From CAIUMH01 sp037142475 (GTDB taxonomy: Bacteria > Actinomycetota > Acidimicrobiia > Acidimicrobiales > RAAP-2), in NCBI GenBank assembly GCA_037142475.1, contig JBAXAR010000007.1, forward strand, positions 1 through 36,582: a stretch of 36,582 nt of DNA. Direction: 5' to 3'. The translations under genes were made by a program, and so were the position numbers. This document shows positions 16,455 to 25,800 of the stretch, piece by piece (position 1 is the stretch's first letter; each line of letters begins with the position of its first letter). The notes under the pieces were generated by a model, which was not told the DNA's origin, searched no databases, and saw only the letters and a list, made by a program, of their open reading frames with translations.

Positions 16455-17414
16455 TCAGGACCCGTGCGCTTCAAGCCACCGTTCGGCGTCGATCGCAGCC
16501 ATGCAGCCTGAACCAGCGGCTGTGATGGCTTGGCGATAGGTGTGATCCTGGACGTCACCGCAGGCGAAGACGCCGTCGATCGAGGTCTTGGCCCCTTCGT
16601 TCACCTTCAGATACCCGTTCTCGCGAAGCTCGAGCTGGTCGGCGAACAGGCTGGTCGAGGGCTTGTGGCCGATGGCCACGAACAGACCAGTCACGTCGAG
16701 CGTGGAACCCTCGCCCGACACCGTGTCGACCACCGAGAGTCCCGACACCTTGGCATCGCCGAGCACCTCGGTGACCTGAGTGTTCCAGCGGAACTCGATC
16801 TTCTCGTGAGCGAGCGCCCTGTCCTGCATGATGCGTGAAGCCCGGAGTGAGTCGCGGCGATGCACGATGATGACCTTGGCGGCAAAACGTGTCAGAAAAA
16901 GCGCCTCTTCGAGAGCAGTGTCTCCCCCGCCAACAACGGCGATGGTCTGATCCCGGAAGAAGAAGCCATCGCAGGTGGCACAGGCCGAGACCCCGTAGCC
17001 GAGCAACCGGTCCTCCCCTGGTACGCCAAGCATGAGCGCTTGGGCCCCGGTGGCAATGATGACGGTTTGAGCCTCATAGGTCGGCTCGATCGCAGCAGGA
17101 TCACCGATCCACGCCTTGAATGGCCGGGATCCGAGTTCGAGTCGGGTTACCTTCTCGGTCAGGAGTTCGGCGCCGAAACGTGCCGCCTGAGCCCTCATGT
17201 TGGCCATCAATTCCGGGCCGGTGATGCCGTCGGGAAAACCGGGAAAGTTCTCTACCTCGGTGGTGAGCATGAGCTGGCCGCCAGGCTGATCGGAGGTTGA
17301 CGATGGCTCACCTTCGATGATCACGGGGGCCAGCTGGGCCCGAGCGGCGTAGACGGCAGCGGTCAGACCTGCAGGGCCTGAGCCGACAATGAGGACCTTG
17401 GTTGCGGTGGTCAT
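16455..17414 (-). CDS. trxB: Thioredoxin-disulfide reductase
   Basis: Low-molecular-weight FAD/NADPH enzyme that reduces thioredoxin; 319 residues. FAD binding is shown by GSGPAGLTAA from residue 11, the redox-active CATC at 145-148, the NADPH fold by VVGGGDTALEEA, and the closing FAD motif by GVFACGDVQDHTYRQAITAAG. The ATG at 17414 has an AAGGAGAA ribosome-binding site. trxB-trxA forms a pair, as in mycobacteria. Confidence 0.97.
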   Translation of the reverse strand: MTTATKVLIVGSGPAGLTAAVYAARAQLAPVIIEGEPSSTSDQPGGQLMLTTEVENFPGFPDGITGPELMANMRAQAARFGAELLTEKVTRLELGSRPFKAWIGDPAAIEPTYEAQTVIIATGAQALMLGVPGEDRLLGYGVSACATCDGFFFRDQTIAVVGGGDTALEEALFLTRFAAKVIIVHRRDSLRASRIMQDRALAHEKIEFRWNTQVTEVLGDAKVSGLSVVDTVSGEGSTLDVTGLFVAIGHKPSTSLFADQLELRENGYLKVNEGAKTSIDGVFACGDVQDHTYRQAITAAGSGCMAAIDAERWLEAHGS

Positions 17415-17566
17415 AGATTCTCCTTCACTGCGGGATTCTCGTTGGGGGATTTCATAGTCTTCTCTGAGTCGCCGGTGTCTTGGCCGTGGGAGGCCGGTGT
17501 CCCGTGCTGGCGAAAGAGCAACGACATGACGGGGAAAACAGACCCCGACAGTCTCACTCCCGGGAG

Positions 17567-17908
17567 TCAGGTGTTTTGGCTGCTTCCGTCGCCGGATGCC
17601 TTCGGGGCACGCTTGGACCAGGCGATGATTCCGACGAGTGAGACCAAGGCTCCCAGGATCGCATACGAGATCCAGACTCGGTCGCCGAAGGCATAGACAT
17701 CCAGGATGCGCAGGAGGGCGACGCCCACCACCACGGCAATGACGAGAGCCAGGGAAGCGATGAGAAGGCCAAAGACAATTGCCCGTCCGACGAGGATGAT
17801 CGGTCGGATGACACGGTCGCTGACCGTATCGACGACCAGATCGATGAGGTCGACGGCCTTCTCCGGCCAGTCCTCGCCGATCTTGTGCTCGTGTGCGGTG
17901 TCCGTCAT
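17567..17908 (-). CDS. Small two-span membrane protein, unknown
   Basis: 113 residues, not assigned to a family with certainty. An acidic N-terminus (about 1-35) is followed by two hydrophobic segments (about 43-66 and 78-97) separated by LLRILDVYAFGDR, and a short basic tail. Actinobacteria often have a similar short protein near trxB or degV. Upstream, TAGGTT (17918-17923) lies 9 bases before the ATG and could be the -10 of a nearly leaderless transcript. No ribosome-binding site is visible. Between this gene and trxB (17415-17566) I see only short G/C hairpins, such as ACTCCCGGGAGT. Confidence 0.7.
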   Translation of the reverse strand: MTDTAHEHKIGEDWPEKAVDLIDLVVDTVSDRVIRPIILVGRAIVFGLLIASLALVIAVVVGVALLRILDVYAFGDRVWISYAILGALVSLVGIIAWSKRAPKASGDGSSQNT

Positions 17909-17939
17909 GGAAAAGCCAACCTAGCCGTGGTGTGCGGGC

Positions 17940-18779
17940 TCAGGCTCGCGCTAGCCAGCAGATGCCGATGATCCCTGGGCCTCCGTGGGTGCCGACCACG
18001 GAGCCGATGTCTCCCACGATGAGGGGTGCATCGGTCTCGATGCCCTCGAGCTTGGCCAGCAGATCATTGAGATCATCGGCGGCTCCGTGGACGACGGCGA
18101 GCTTGGCAAAGGGAGCTCGCTCGGCAGCCAGTGCAGCGAGTTGGGCGATGGCCTTGGCGCGGGTTCGTGTTCGTCCCGCTTCGGTGACCTTGCCGCCTTC
18201 GAGCTGCAGCATTGGCTTGATGGCCAGGACGCTGCCGAGCAACGCCTGAGCCCCGCTGACGCGGCCGCCCTTCTTCAGGTGCTCGAGGGTGTCGAGAGTC
18301 CCGAGGACGCCCACCCGGTTGATGTTGGCGTCAATGGTGGCGAGGACGTCGTCGATCGATCCACCACTGTTTGCTCGATCGGCAGCAGACAGGACGAGCA
18401 ACCCCTGAGCCATTGTGACGGCCTGGCTGTCGATCACGCGAACGTCGAACCCCTCTGTGGCATCAGCGGCAGCGACGGCCGCCTGGTAGGTGCCGGAGAG
18501 TTCCGAAGAGATGGTGATGCAGACCACGCCGTCAGCGCCCGCATCTTTTGCTGCGTCATAGGCGGCCTTGAACGATCCGGGAGACGGAGCAGCGGTCTCG
18601 GGGAGGTTGCTCGAGACCTTGCATTTCGCCCAGAAATCCGCAGGTGAGAGATCGACAAGGTCAGTGAATTCCTCATCGCCAAAGCGGATGCTCAATGGGA
18701 CCACGGTGATCCCAGAGGAGGCGACGAGTTCGGCAGGAATGTCGCAGGCGCTGTCAGTGATGATTCTGATTCCGGGCAC
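17940..18779 (-). CDS. DegV family fatty-acid-binding protein
   Basis: 279 residues with the DegV start (IRIITDSACDIPAELV) and the central SSELSGTYQAA and GGRVSGAQALLGSVLAIKPML motifs. The family binds fatty acids; several members (FakB) present fatty acids to the kinase FakA. No FakA gene is in this window. The GTG start at 18779 has an AAGGGGG ribosome-binding site. It lies 20 bases after murJ on the same strand. Confidence 0.93.
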   Translation of the reverse strand: MPGIRIITDSACDIPAELVASSGITVVPLSIRFGDEEFTDLVDLSPADFWAKCKVSSNLPETAAPSPGSFKAAYDAAKDAGADGVVCITISSELSGTYQAAVAAADATEGFDVRVIDSQAVTMAQGLLVLSAADRANSGGSIDDVLATIDANINRVGVLGTLDTLEHLKKGGRVSGAQALLGSVLAIKPMLQLEGGKVTEAGRTRTRAKAIAQLAALAAERAPFAKLAVVHGAADDLNDLLAKLEGIETDAPLIVGDIGSVVGTHGGPGIIGICWLARA

Positions 18780-18799
18780 TCAGTTCCCCCTTGGTGGTC

Positions 18800-20428
18800 T
18801 CACGGTGTTGGCTCAGAGTCTTGCAGAGATGACCGTCGACCGGCTTGGTGTCGACCGAGAAGAGAGATCACTGCGAGGTAGGCGAGAGCACCGGCAATGA
18901 TTGACCCGACAACCCGACCCAGCAGCGCCGGGCCAGACTCCGCTCCAGAGAGGTTCGAGACCACAAGGATCACCGCACCCATCACGCCGCTGGCGATGAG
19001 AACCCTGCCCAGTGGCTGGTAGCACCCGGGGGTGCCGAGGCGACCGAGCCAGTGGTGGAGCAGCAGAAGACCTCCGACGGCGCCGATCGAATAGGCGATG
19101 GAGACCGAGAGTGCGACACCGGCGAGCCCGAGAGGGCCCACCAAGATGACGGCCAGCACCACGTTGATGATGTTCTCCACCACGTAGAGCCAGAAGACCG
19201 CCTTGGCATGGTGCATCGTCTGCATGGCGCGCACGACGAACTGGAAGACCGTGAACCCCACCAAACCAAGTGAGAGCTCGGCGAGGGCAGTGCCGGTCTG
19301 GAGGGTCTGGGCGGCGTGGGCGTTTCCGTGTCCGAGCAACAGGGCGATCAGTGGACGCGCCAAGAGGAACATCACAACAGCGGCTGGCACGATCATGGCC
19401 AGAACGGCTCGGAGGCCAGAGCCGAAGCGAGCCGTGAACGCAGCCGGATCCTCGCTCGCATGCTGGTGGGCAAGGTCGGGTGTGACCGCACTCATCACCG
19501 AGACGGCCACCACGGCATAGGGCATCTGCATGAAGGCATAGGCGTAGGTGTATGCCGAGACAGGTCCACCACCACCGACGCTGAAGGCCAGGGCGATCAC
19601 GACGAACAACGACAGTTGGTTCATCACGACGAAGCCGAAGGTCCATGACCCGAGCCGAGCGATGGTCTTGACGGCGTCATCCTTAAGGTCAAAGCGCCAG
19701 CGAAGGCGACCGAGCTCGGCCTTCCGGAGGCTCGGAATCAGCAGAAAGGCCTGGACGGCGACTCCCAGGGTGGTGCCGGCTCCAAGCAGGGCAAGTTGAC
19801 CGGGTGAGGCGGCCACCGAGCTGAGCGTGGGGGTTGGCGCCACCATGGCGAAGATTCCCAGAACGGCGATACACACGACGTTGTTGGCGATTGGGACCCA
19901 CATCGGAGCGCCGAAGACACGGCGCACGTTCAACAGGGCCCCTCCGATTGAGAGCACTCCGTAGAGGAAGATCTGTGGCACGAACCAGCGCAGGAGGGTG
20001 GTGGCCACTTGGCGTTGGCGCTCCAACTGAACTGCACTGTGGGAGAGCCGCGCATGGTCAAACATGGTGAAGGCGTCGATCAGCCAGGGCGCGGCGATGA
20101 GAAAGATGACGGTGGCCACACCGAGGACCACGACCGAGATCGTCACCACCGCCGAGATCGATCGCCATGCCTCTCGTTCAGTTCTCGAGGCGAGGCGCTC
20201 GATGAAGACGGGAATGAAGGTGGCACCGAGGACACCACCGAGCACGATGTCGAACAGCATGTTGGGAATGGTGTTGGCAAGATTGAACGCATCGGCCAGC
20301 GGAGAGATCCCCAGCACGTAGGCCAGAACCAGGACGCGCAGGACCCCGGTCATGCGCGACACAGCGGTCCCCATTGCCATTGAGCCAACGGCCCGGGTGA
20401 GGCCGGTCCTGGGCGCGGTATCGCTCAT
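18800..20428 (-). CDS. murJ: Lipid II flippase MurJ (MviN family)
   Basis: Multi-span transporter (about 14 membrane segments) that flips lipid II for peptidoglycan synthesis. With the ATG at 20428 it has 542 residues and overlaps the upstream DUF6049 gene as ATGA; this start is preferred over a GTG 16 codons earlier. The N-terminal SMAMGTAVSRMTGVLRVLVLAYVLG and NLANTIPNMLFDIVLGGVLG are typical MurJ motifs. The context (DUF6049, trxB, pseudo-amidase, CCA enzyme) matches the mycobacterial Rv3907-Rv3917 neighbourhood. The C-terminus is a short charged tail without the kinase-like domain that mycobacterial MviN carries. Confidence 0.95.
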   Translation of the reverse strand: MSDTAPRTGLTRAVGSMAMGTAVSRMTGVLRVLVLAYVLGISPLADAFNLANTIPNMLFDIVLGGVLGATFIPVFIERLASRTEREAWRSISAVVTISVVVLGVATVIFLIAAPWLIDAFTMFDHARLSHSAVQLERQRQVATTLLRWFVPQIFLYGVLSIGGALLNVRRVFGAPMWVPIANNVVCIAVLGIFAMVAPTPTLSSVAASPGQLALLGAGTTLGVAVQAFLLIPSLRKAELGRLRWRFDLKDDAVKTIARLGSWTFGFVVMNQLSLFVVIALAFSVGGGGPVSAYTYAYAFMQMPYAVVAVSVMSAVTPDLAHQHASEDPAAFTARFGSGLRAVLAMIVPAAVVMFLLARPLIALLLGHGNAHAAQTLQTGTALAELSLGLVGFTVFQFVVRAMQTMHHAKAVFWLYVVENIINVVLAVILVGPLGLAGVALSVSIAYSIGAVGGLLLLHHWLGRLGTPGCYQPLGRVLIASGVMGAVILVVSNLSGAESGPALLGRVVGSIIAGALAYLAVISLLGRHQAGRRSSLQDSEPTP

Positions 20429-22431
20429 CGTCGGCTGTGCCGTGACCGGGGCTTGCGCCACCAGGTGCGCACCCACCAGGCCAGCAAGACGATCGCCGCC
20501 CCCAGGGTGAGGAAGATGGCGACGATTGACGACTGGGTGGTGTGGATGAGGACTCGCTGATGGGCAATCACCAGGCTTCCTGTGGGTGTTCGAAGCGTTG
20601 CGGTGAGCGGAAGATCGCCAGTGGTGATCGCCTGGACTGGGATGCGGAGTGACTTCGTCGTGCTGCCGATCACGATGGGGTAGTGATCGCCGCGAGGAAA
20701 GCGGAGATGATCACTGTGGAGGGTGAGGACGCCGATCACGTTGTACGGGGCTGACTTGGTCAGGGTCAGCGGCAGGGAGCCCTTGAGGGCCGTGAGCGTA
20801 ATGTCGCCTCCCCCGATCTGGACCGACTCGAGCTGAGTGGTGAGGAGCGACTCAGTCGTCGAGATCGCTTCCGAACGGGCGTCGTTCGCCAACAGGTCAC
20901 TCTCTGATCGAAGCAACGAGTCACGCAGCGTGCCCACCACGCCATGGCCGCCAACCACGGCTCCGGCAAAGGCAACTTGATCCTTTTGCTGACTGCGCAA
21001 CTCCGTACTCTGGTCGTCGGGCCACGAGGTCGCCGGCCCAGCGTCGGCCAGCGTTCTTGTCTTGGGGGCGCCATTGGCGCCGACGGGTACCTGCGTGAAC
21101 AACCCGCTGAGCGTGGACGCTGTGGCCACCGGGTTATTGGTGAGGCCGCTGAGCAGGCTGGTTAAGAAGGCCTGGTTCGGGACCCACCCCTGCGGCGTGA
21201 CTGCCACCACGCATTGTGGGGTAATGAGGCTCGGGCGCTCGAAATGGAGAAAGGCGATATCAGCCAGAAATCGCTGAGCGGCGAGGACAGGATCGTTCCC
21301 GGAGCGCATCTCGCCGGCCAGGATCGGGTCGGCGGCAATGGAGGTGACTGACGTCGCCCCGGGTGCGGTGCTAAATGGCTGCCCCCAGGTAAGCGAGGTG
21401 GCGGTGGGTTGGCTCAGTGACGCGTCAGGAATCACCAGTCGATTGATTCCGGCGCTCGCCAGTGCGTTGGTGGTGCTCGAGGTGACAGGGGATGTGGCAA
21501 GCCATCCGGCGGCCAATGTCCCCGGGGGGAGACCGCCTCCAACAAGAATTTGTCGGCCGCGGCGAAGCTGGGCGCGAATCTGGTCCTGCAGCGCGGAGGC
21601 GGCGAGCTCCCCGGGGTCGACGCTGACGTAGGGCGAGGCGACAACCTCGCGAGTCGACGAGGCAGCTTGGATCGAAGCCCCGAGTCGACCGAGCGCGTCA
21701 GTACCCTCGACCGTGCTGCTCAGACGCTGGACGGCCCGGGGACTGATAGCGAGATCCGTGGCCGCCGCCGGCGAGGCGCGAAGACCATGGACGAGCGCTC
21801 GCACGTTGGCTGGAGTCTCGGCGTGGGCATCGGTGATGTGCAGCACGGTCGCCACGCGAAGTGGCGTTGGAGCAGGGTGCTCCACGAAGGTCATGAAGGT
21901 GACGAACCGGGAAATTGTCCGACCTCCACCGGTCACGGTGACCAAAAGTGGATACACGCCGTTGCATCCGCCAGAACCGACGGTGCAGCGAAGTGTGTAC
22001 GTCGGTCCATGGGCAGCGCCGGCGCATCCGCCGGGCAGCGTCGGTTCGGTTGCCGCGGACGTCAAGACGTCGATGGCGATCGTGAATGAGGACTTTTGAC
22101 CTGCCGTGAGGCACGACACAGGGAGTGGCTCAGTGCTGTCGATTTGGTTGGAGGGACCCTGGGTGGAGAGCGCGGCGAGGAATCCTGATCGGGTCGTCAA
22201 ATGGCTGAAGAGGGTGGTCGCCACTTTTGTGTCCGCTGGGACATTCGGCATTGAGAGGCTCATCGAGAAGGTCGACTGCCCGGAAAGTGTGGCCTCGACC
22301 GTCGTCGACTGGCTCAGCATCGTCACCGCGGGGGATGGCGCGGCCCCCGCTTGGGCAGTGAGCGGAGCCCACCCTCCGATCGCCAGGGCGGCGAGCGCAG
22401 CACGGAGCCCCGTGGTGAACTTCGATCCCAC
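20425..22431 (-). CDS. DUF6049 family secreted, membrane-anchored protein
   Basis: Large extracytoplasmic protein of unknown function, found beside murJ in many Actinobacteria (Rv3909 position). I place the start at the GTG 22431 (668 residues) because it begins directly with a signal peptide (KFTTGLRAALAALAIGG, cleavage near AQAGA-AP) and avoids overlap with the divergent CCA gene. A frame-open extension to 22503 exists. The middle is rich in Ser, Thr and Ala. The C-terminus has one membrane span (SSIVAIFLTLGAAIVLLAWW) followed by a basic tail, so the body faces outside. Pairing with MurJ suggests a role in envelope assembly; this is inference. Confidence 0.85.
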   Translation of the reverse strand: MGSKFTTGLRAALAALAIGGWAPLTAQAGAAPSPAVTMLSQSTTVEATLSGQSTFSMSLSMPNVPADTKVATTLFSHLTTRSGFLAALSTQGPSNQIDSTEPLPVSCLTAGQKSSFTIAIDVLTSAATEPTLPGGCAGAAHGPTYTLRCTVGSGGCNGVYPLLVTVTGGGRTISRFVTFMTFVEHPAPTPLRVATVLHITDAHAETPANVRALVHGLRASPAAATDLAISPRAVQRLSSTVEGTDALGRLGASIQAASSTREVVASPYVSVDPGELAASALQDQIRAQLRRGRQILVGGGLPPGTLAAGWLATSPVTSSTTNALASAGINRLVIPDASLSQPTATSLTWGQPFSTAPGATSVTSIAADPILAGEMRSGNDPVLAAQRFLADIAFLHFERPSLITPQCVVAVTPQGWVPNQAFLTSLLSGLTNNPVATASTLSGLFTQVPVGANGAPKTRTLADAGPATSWPDDQSTELRSQQKDQVAFAGAVVGGHGVVGTLRDSLLRSESDLLANDARSEAISTTESLLTTQLESVQIGGGDITLTALKGSLPLTLTKSAPYNVIGVLTLHSDHLRFPRGDHYPIVIGSTTKSLRIPVQAITTGDLPLTATLRTPTGSLVIAHQRVLIHTTQSSIVAIFLTLGAAIVLLAWWVRTWWRKPRSRHSRR

Positions 22432-22475
22432 GGTTCCAGACGCTAGACGGTGCCGTCGATGGGGCTGGGGCGAAG

Positions 22476-22481
22476 TACCGT
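22476..22481 (+). promoter_or_regulatory. Candidate -10 of a leaderless CCA-enzyme transcript
   Basis: TACCGT fits TANNNT and lies 6 bases before the GTG start at 22488, so transcription would begin at the start codon. No Shine-Dalgarno sequence is seen and the -35 is not clear. Confidence 0.4.
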
Positions 22482-22487
22482 AACGAG

Positions 22488-23879
22488 GTGCCATCGCCGC
22501 CAATTCCCGAGCGCTTCGCGCCTCTGGTTGAGGCGACTGCCGAGCTTGCCGAACGTTTTACGGCTGCGGGCCACCGATTGTTCTTGGTGGGGGGATCTGT
22601 TCGCGACGCCTTTATCGAGGCTGGTCAGGACCCTGTCGGCCCACACGATTACGACCTCACCACCGACGCTCGTCCTGACGACATCGAGCGCCTGTTGCGT
22701 GGCTGGGCTGACGCCATTTGGACTCAGGGCAAGCGGTTCGGCACCATCGGCGCGAAGCGAGGCGAGCGGGTCTATGAGATCACGACGCATCGCGCCGAGG
22801 TCTACCGCCCCGACTCGCGAAAGCCAGAGGTAGCGTTCGGCGACGACATCGAAGGGGATCTCTCTCGTCGAGACTTCACCATGAACGCAATGGCCCTCGA
22901 GTTGCCGTCGATGACCCTCGTGGACCCCCATGATGGTCTGGGCGATCTGATCGCCCGTCGCCTTCGCACTCCCCTTGATCCTCGGGTGAGCTTTGAGGAC
23001 GATCCGCTTCGGATGCTCAGGGCCGCCCGATTCATTGCTCGCTTCAGTCTCGAACCCGACCCTGACCTGCGTGCAGCGATCGTAGAGATGGCCGGGCGCC
23101 TGAGCATCGTGTCGGCCGAGCGGATTCGAGACGAGCTCGACCGGCTCATGGTCCTTCCAGTTCCCTCGATCGGTCTGTGGTTCGCGGTGAGCACTGGTCT
23201 GGCTGAGCAGTTTCTTCCAGAACTCCCTGGTCTCGAGCTCGAGCAGGATCCCCTCCATCACCACAAGGACGTGCTCGCCCACACACTGGCCGTGGTGGAC
23301 AAGACCTCACCGAAGCGCCTCTTGCGCCTCTCGGCGCTCTTTCACGACGTCGGGAAGCCGAAGACGCGAGCCTTCACCGACGGCGGGGTCAGCTTCCATC
23401 ACCATGAGGTGGTCGGTGCCCGGATGACGAAACGTCGGATGGAGGAACTCCGCTACTCGAATGAAGACGTCGAGGTGGTGGTGAGTCTGGTTGAGCTTCA
23501 CCTGCGCTTCCATACCTACCGCCTCGGCTGGAGTGACAAGGCCGTTCGGCGTTACGTCAGAGACGCCGGCCCGCTCCTCGACGAGCTCAACGAGTTGACC
23601 CGTTGCGACTGCACGACACGGAACGCCAAGAAGGCCCGGCAGCTCAGTGATCGAATGGACGAGCTCGAGATTCGGATCGCCGAGCTGCGCTCTCGCGAGG
23701 AGCTCGACTCGATCCGACCTGATCTCGACGGCAGCCAGATCATGGACCATCTCGGCGTCAGCCCTGGTCGAGAGGTGGGCGAGGCGTTGTCGTTCCTCCT
23801 TGAGCTCAGGATGGACGAAGGCCCCCTCGGCGAGGAGGAGGCCCGGCGTCGTCTTGATGTGTGGTGGTCACAGCGCTGA
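22488..23879 (+). CDS. CCA tRNA nucleotidyltransferase (PcnA-like)
   Basis: Adds or repairs the 3' CCA of tRNAs; class II nucleotidyltransferase, 463 residues. The nucleotidyltransferase head has GGSVRDAF at 35-42 and DYDLTTD at 54-60 (the metal-binding acids), then RRDFTMNAMAL. A C-terminal HD domain follows (HTLAVVDKT, FHDVGKPK, HHHEVVGA), as in mycobacterial PcnA (Rv3907c). The start is GTG 22488, likely leaderless. It diverges from DUF6049 and converges on ino1. Confidence 0.93.
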   Translation: MPSPPIPERFAPLVEATAELAERFTAAGHRLFLVGGSVRDAFIEAGQDPVGPHDYDLTTDARPDDIERLLRGWADAIWTQGKRFGTIGAKRGERVYEITTHRAEVYRPDSRKPEVAFGDDIEGDLSRRDFTMNAMALELPSMTLVDPHDGLGDLIARRLRTPLDPRVSFEDDPLRMLRAARFIARFSLEPDPDLRAAIVEMAGRLSIVSAERIRDELDRLMVLPVPSIGLWFAVSTGLAEQFLPELPGLELEQDPLHHHKDVLAHTLAVVDKTSPKRLLRLSALFHDVGKPKTRAFTDGGVSFHHHEVVGARMTKRRMEELRYSNEDVEVVVSLVELHLRFHTYRLGWSDKAVRRYVRDAGPLLDELNELTRCDCTTRNAKKARQLSDRMDELEIRIAELRSREELDSIRPDLDGSQIMDHLGVSPGREVGEALSFLLELRMDEGPLGEEEARRRLDVWWSQR

Positions 23880-23927
23880 GGAGTCTCTGAGCGTCGAGGA
23901 AACCGGCGCCCTTCTCAGCGGAAGGAC

Positions 23928-25025
23928 TTAGTCCTCCGGCCAGGTCGCTCCGAGATTGCCTGCTGCGAAGTCGTCAACCATCTGCATGGCCACATCGTCG
24001 TGGAACTGCACCGGCGGAGACTTCATGAAGTAGGCGCTTGGGCCGAGCAGCGGCCCACCGAAACCACGGTCGAGGGCGATGCGCGCGCAGCGCACCGCGT
24101 CGATGATGACGCCGGCCGAGTTCGGTGAGTCCCACACTTCGAGCTTGAGCTCGATGTTGAGTGGGACGTCACCGAAGTTCCGTCCCTCGAGGCGGATGAA
24201 GGCCCACTTGCGGTCCTGGAGCCACGGGACATGATCGGAGGGGCCGATGTGGACATCGTCAGCGGAGAGTTGTCCATGGTCCATCTGTGAGGTGACGGCC
24301 TGGGTCTTGGAGATCTTCTTTGACTCAAGGCGTTCCCGATCGAGCATGTTGCGGAAGTCCATGTTGCCGCCAACGTTGAGCTGATAGGTGTGGTCGAGGG
24401 CCAAACCCCGGTCTTCGAAGAGTCGGGTCAGGATTCGGTGGACGATGGTGGCTCCCACCTGGCTCTTGATGTCGTCGCCGATGATCGGGATGCCAGCGTC
24501 ACGGAAGCGCCGGGCCCATTCAGGGTCTGAGGCGATGAAGACGGGCACCGCGTTGACGAAGGCCACACCGGCATCGATGGCTGCCTGAGCATAGAAGCGC
24601 TGTGCCTTCTCGGATCCAACGGGGAGGTAGGAGACCAGCACCTCGGCGCCAGAGTCCTTGAGGGCGGCGACCACGTCGACCGGCTCAAGGGGGGACTCCT
24701 GAATCTTCTCGAGGTAGTAGCGGTTGAGACCATCGAAGGTCGGCCCACGCAGCACCTCGACTGAAAGCTCGGGAACCTCGGCGAAGCGGATCGTGTTGTT
24801 CATTGACGACCACATGGCCTTGCTCAGGTCCTGGCCGACCTTGGCCGCGTCCACATCGAAGGCGGTGACGAACTCGATATCGGAGACGTGATAGCCGCCG
24901 AGCTCAACGTGCATGAGTCCGGGGACAAAGTCGGCCGGGTTGGCGTCTCGGTAGTACTCGACACCTTGGATCAGTGAGTTGGCGCAGTTACCGACGCCGG
25001 CGATCGCCACCTTGATGGGGCTCAT
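23928..25025 (-). CDS. ino1: Inositol-3-phosphate synthase, mycobacterial type
   Basis: Converts glucose 6-phosphate to inositol 3-phosphate (NAD-dependent), the first step to phosphatidylinositol and, in many Actinobacteria, mycothiol. 365 residues with the NAD-binding VAIAGVGNCANSLIQG at the N-terminus and central SYLPVGSEKAQRFYAQAAI, close to Rv0046c. The ATG at 25025 lies 11 bases after the padR stop with AGGAGA before it, so padR-ino1 is one operon, as in mycobacteria. The 48-base gap to the CCA gene holds only a weak inverted repeat. Confidence 0.94.
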   Translation of the reverse strand: MSPIKVAIAGVGNCANSLIQGVEYYRDANPADFVPGLMHVELGGYHVSDIEFVTAFDVDAAKVGQDLSKAMWSSMNNTIRFAEVPELSVEVLRGPTFDGLNRYYLEKIQESPLEPVDVVAALKDSGAEVLVSYLPVGSEKAQRFYAQAAIDAGVAFVNAVPVFIASDPEWARRFRDAGIPIIGDDIKSQVGATIVHRILTRLFEDRGLALDHTYQLNVGGNMDFRNMLDRERLESKKISKTQAVTSQMDHGQLSADDVHIGPSDHVPWLQDRKWAFIRLEGRNFGDVPLNIELKLEVWDSPNSAGVIIDAVRCARIALDRGFGGPLLGPSAYFMKSPPVQFHDDVAMQMVDDFAAGNLGATWPED

Positions 25026-25036
25026 AGTTGTCTCCT

Positions 25037-25708
25037 TCAGTTGTTCGCCCCGGCATCAGCCGGAGAGTTCGCGCCCCGAGCCGCCGAAGCGGATGGGGCG
25101 ATGCGGTCAGAGGTACTCATGTCGCTCATCGACGTTCGCTCCGCCTCTATGAGGTCGTCGAGCCAAGCGATGTCGCTGGCCACACCGTCAGCAGCGTGTT
25201 TCACGACGCTTCTGGCGTAGGGGTCAAGAAGTTCCGAATCAGTGGTTTCGCCGAGCCGCTGAACCAGTTGTGCTCGCCGGCGTTCCAGCAGGGCGAGTCG
25301 GGAGGAAGGGGCGAGATGGCGAGCGAAGGACCAGCGAAGGCCGAAACTTCGAGAGTCATCGGTTCCCGAGGAAGCGTTCAAGAGCGTTGCGAAGTGGGCC
25401 GTCCCGGCATCGGTGACTCGGTAGACCTTCCGGGACCTGCGACCGCGAGCACCGACGAGCCGTTTGGCGCGTTGTGCTGCCCGTTCGCCGCTCAGCGATC
25501 CAGTTGAGGGGAGGGCCGTGGTGAGCTCATCGTCTTCGCTGGCGAGGGCCTCGACGTCTCCTGCCGCCTCGAGGCGGGCCAAGGCGGGATAGAGCGACCC
25601 GAAGGAGACGTTGGCGACCATGCCGAGCTGGGCCCGGAGTCGCCGACGAATCTCATACCCATGAAGGGGTCCCTCCTTGAGGAGGCCAAGGATCGCCAGA
25701 TCGAGCAT
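25037..25708 (-). CDS. PadR family transcriptional regulator
   Basis: 223 residues. The N-terminal winged helix is typical PadR: LDLAILGLLKEGPLHGYEIRRRL, then NVSFGSLYPALARLEAAG. The C-terminal helical part is longer and ends in a Ser/Ala-rich tail. It heads the padR-ino1 operon (Rv0047c-Rv0046c arrangement), so ino1 is a likely target together with itself. The ATG at 25708 has no ribosome-binding site; a -10 lies 6 bases upstream. Repression through the palindrome at 25718-25732 is inferred. Confidence 0.92.
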   Translation of the reverse strand: MLDLAILGLLKEGPLHGYEIRRRLRAQLGMVANVSFGSLYPALARLEAAGDVEALASEDDELTTALPSTGSLSGERAAQRAKRLVGARGRRSRKVYRVTDAGTAHFATLLNASSGTDDSRSFGLRWSFARHLAPSSRLALLERRRAQLVQRLGETTDSELLDPYARSVVKHAADGVASDIAWLDDLIEAERTSMSDMSTSDRIAPSASAARGANSPADAGANN

Positions 25709-25714
25709 GATGTA

Positions 25715-25732
25715 ATCATATCGTACCGATAT
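25715..25732 (-). promoter_or_regulatory. padR leaderless promoter with overlapping palindromic operator
   Basis: ATATCGTACCGATAT at 25718-25732 is a perfect 15-base palindrome (6-base arms, 3-base centre). Overlapping it, the minus strand reads TATGAT at 25715-25720, a near-consensus -10 that ends 6 bases before the padR ATG. This is a classic layout for self-repression. Confidence 0.6.
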
Positions 25733-25787
25733 AGCGATGCAGTAACTTTCGCGACAATCGCCCTAGGAGCAGGAGCATTCCCGCCGC

Positions 25788-25793
25788 TAGGGT
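25788..25793 (+). promoter_or_regulatory. Candidate -10 of the DUF5318-panB transcript
   Basis: TAGGGT (TANNNT type) lies 7 bases before the ATG at 25801, which would give a leaderless message. No -35 or ribosome-binding site is seen. Confidence 0.35.
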
Positions 25794-25800
25794 TCTCTGT

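Noticed and set aside
25198..25208. TGTTTCACG resembling half a parS site
   Set aside because: Only one half matches and it lies inside padR.
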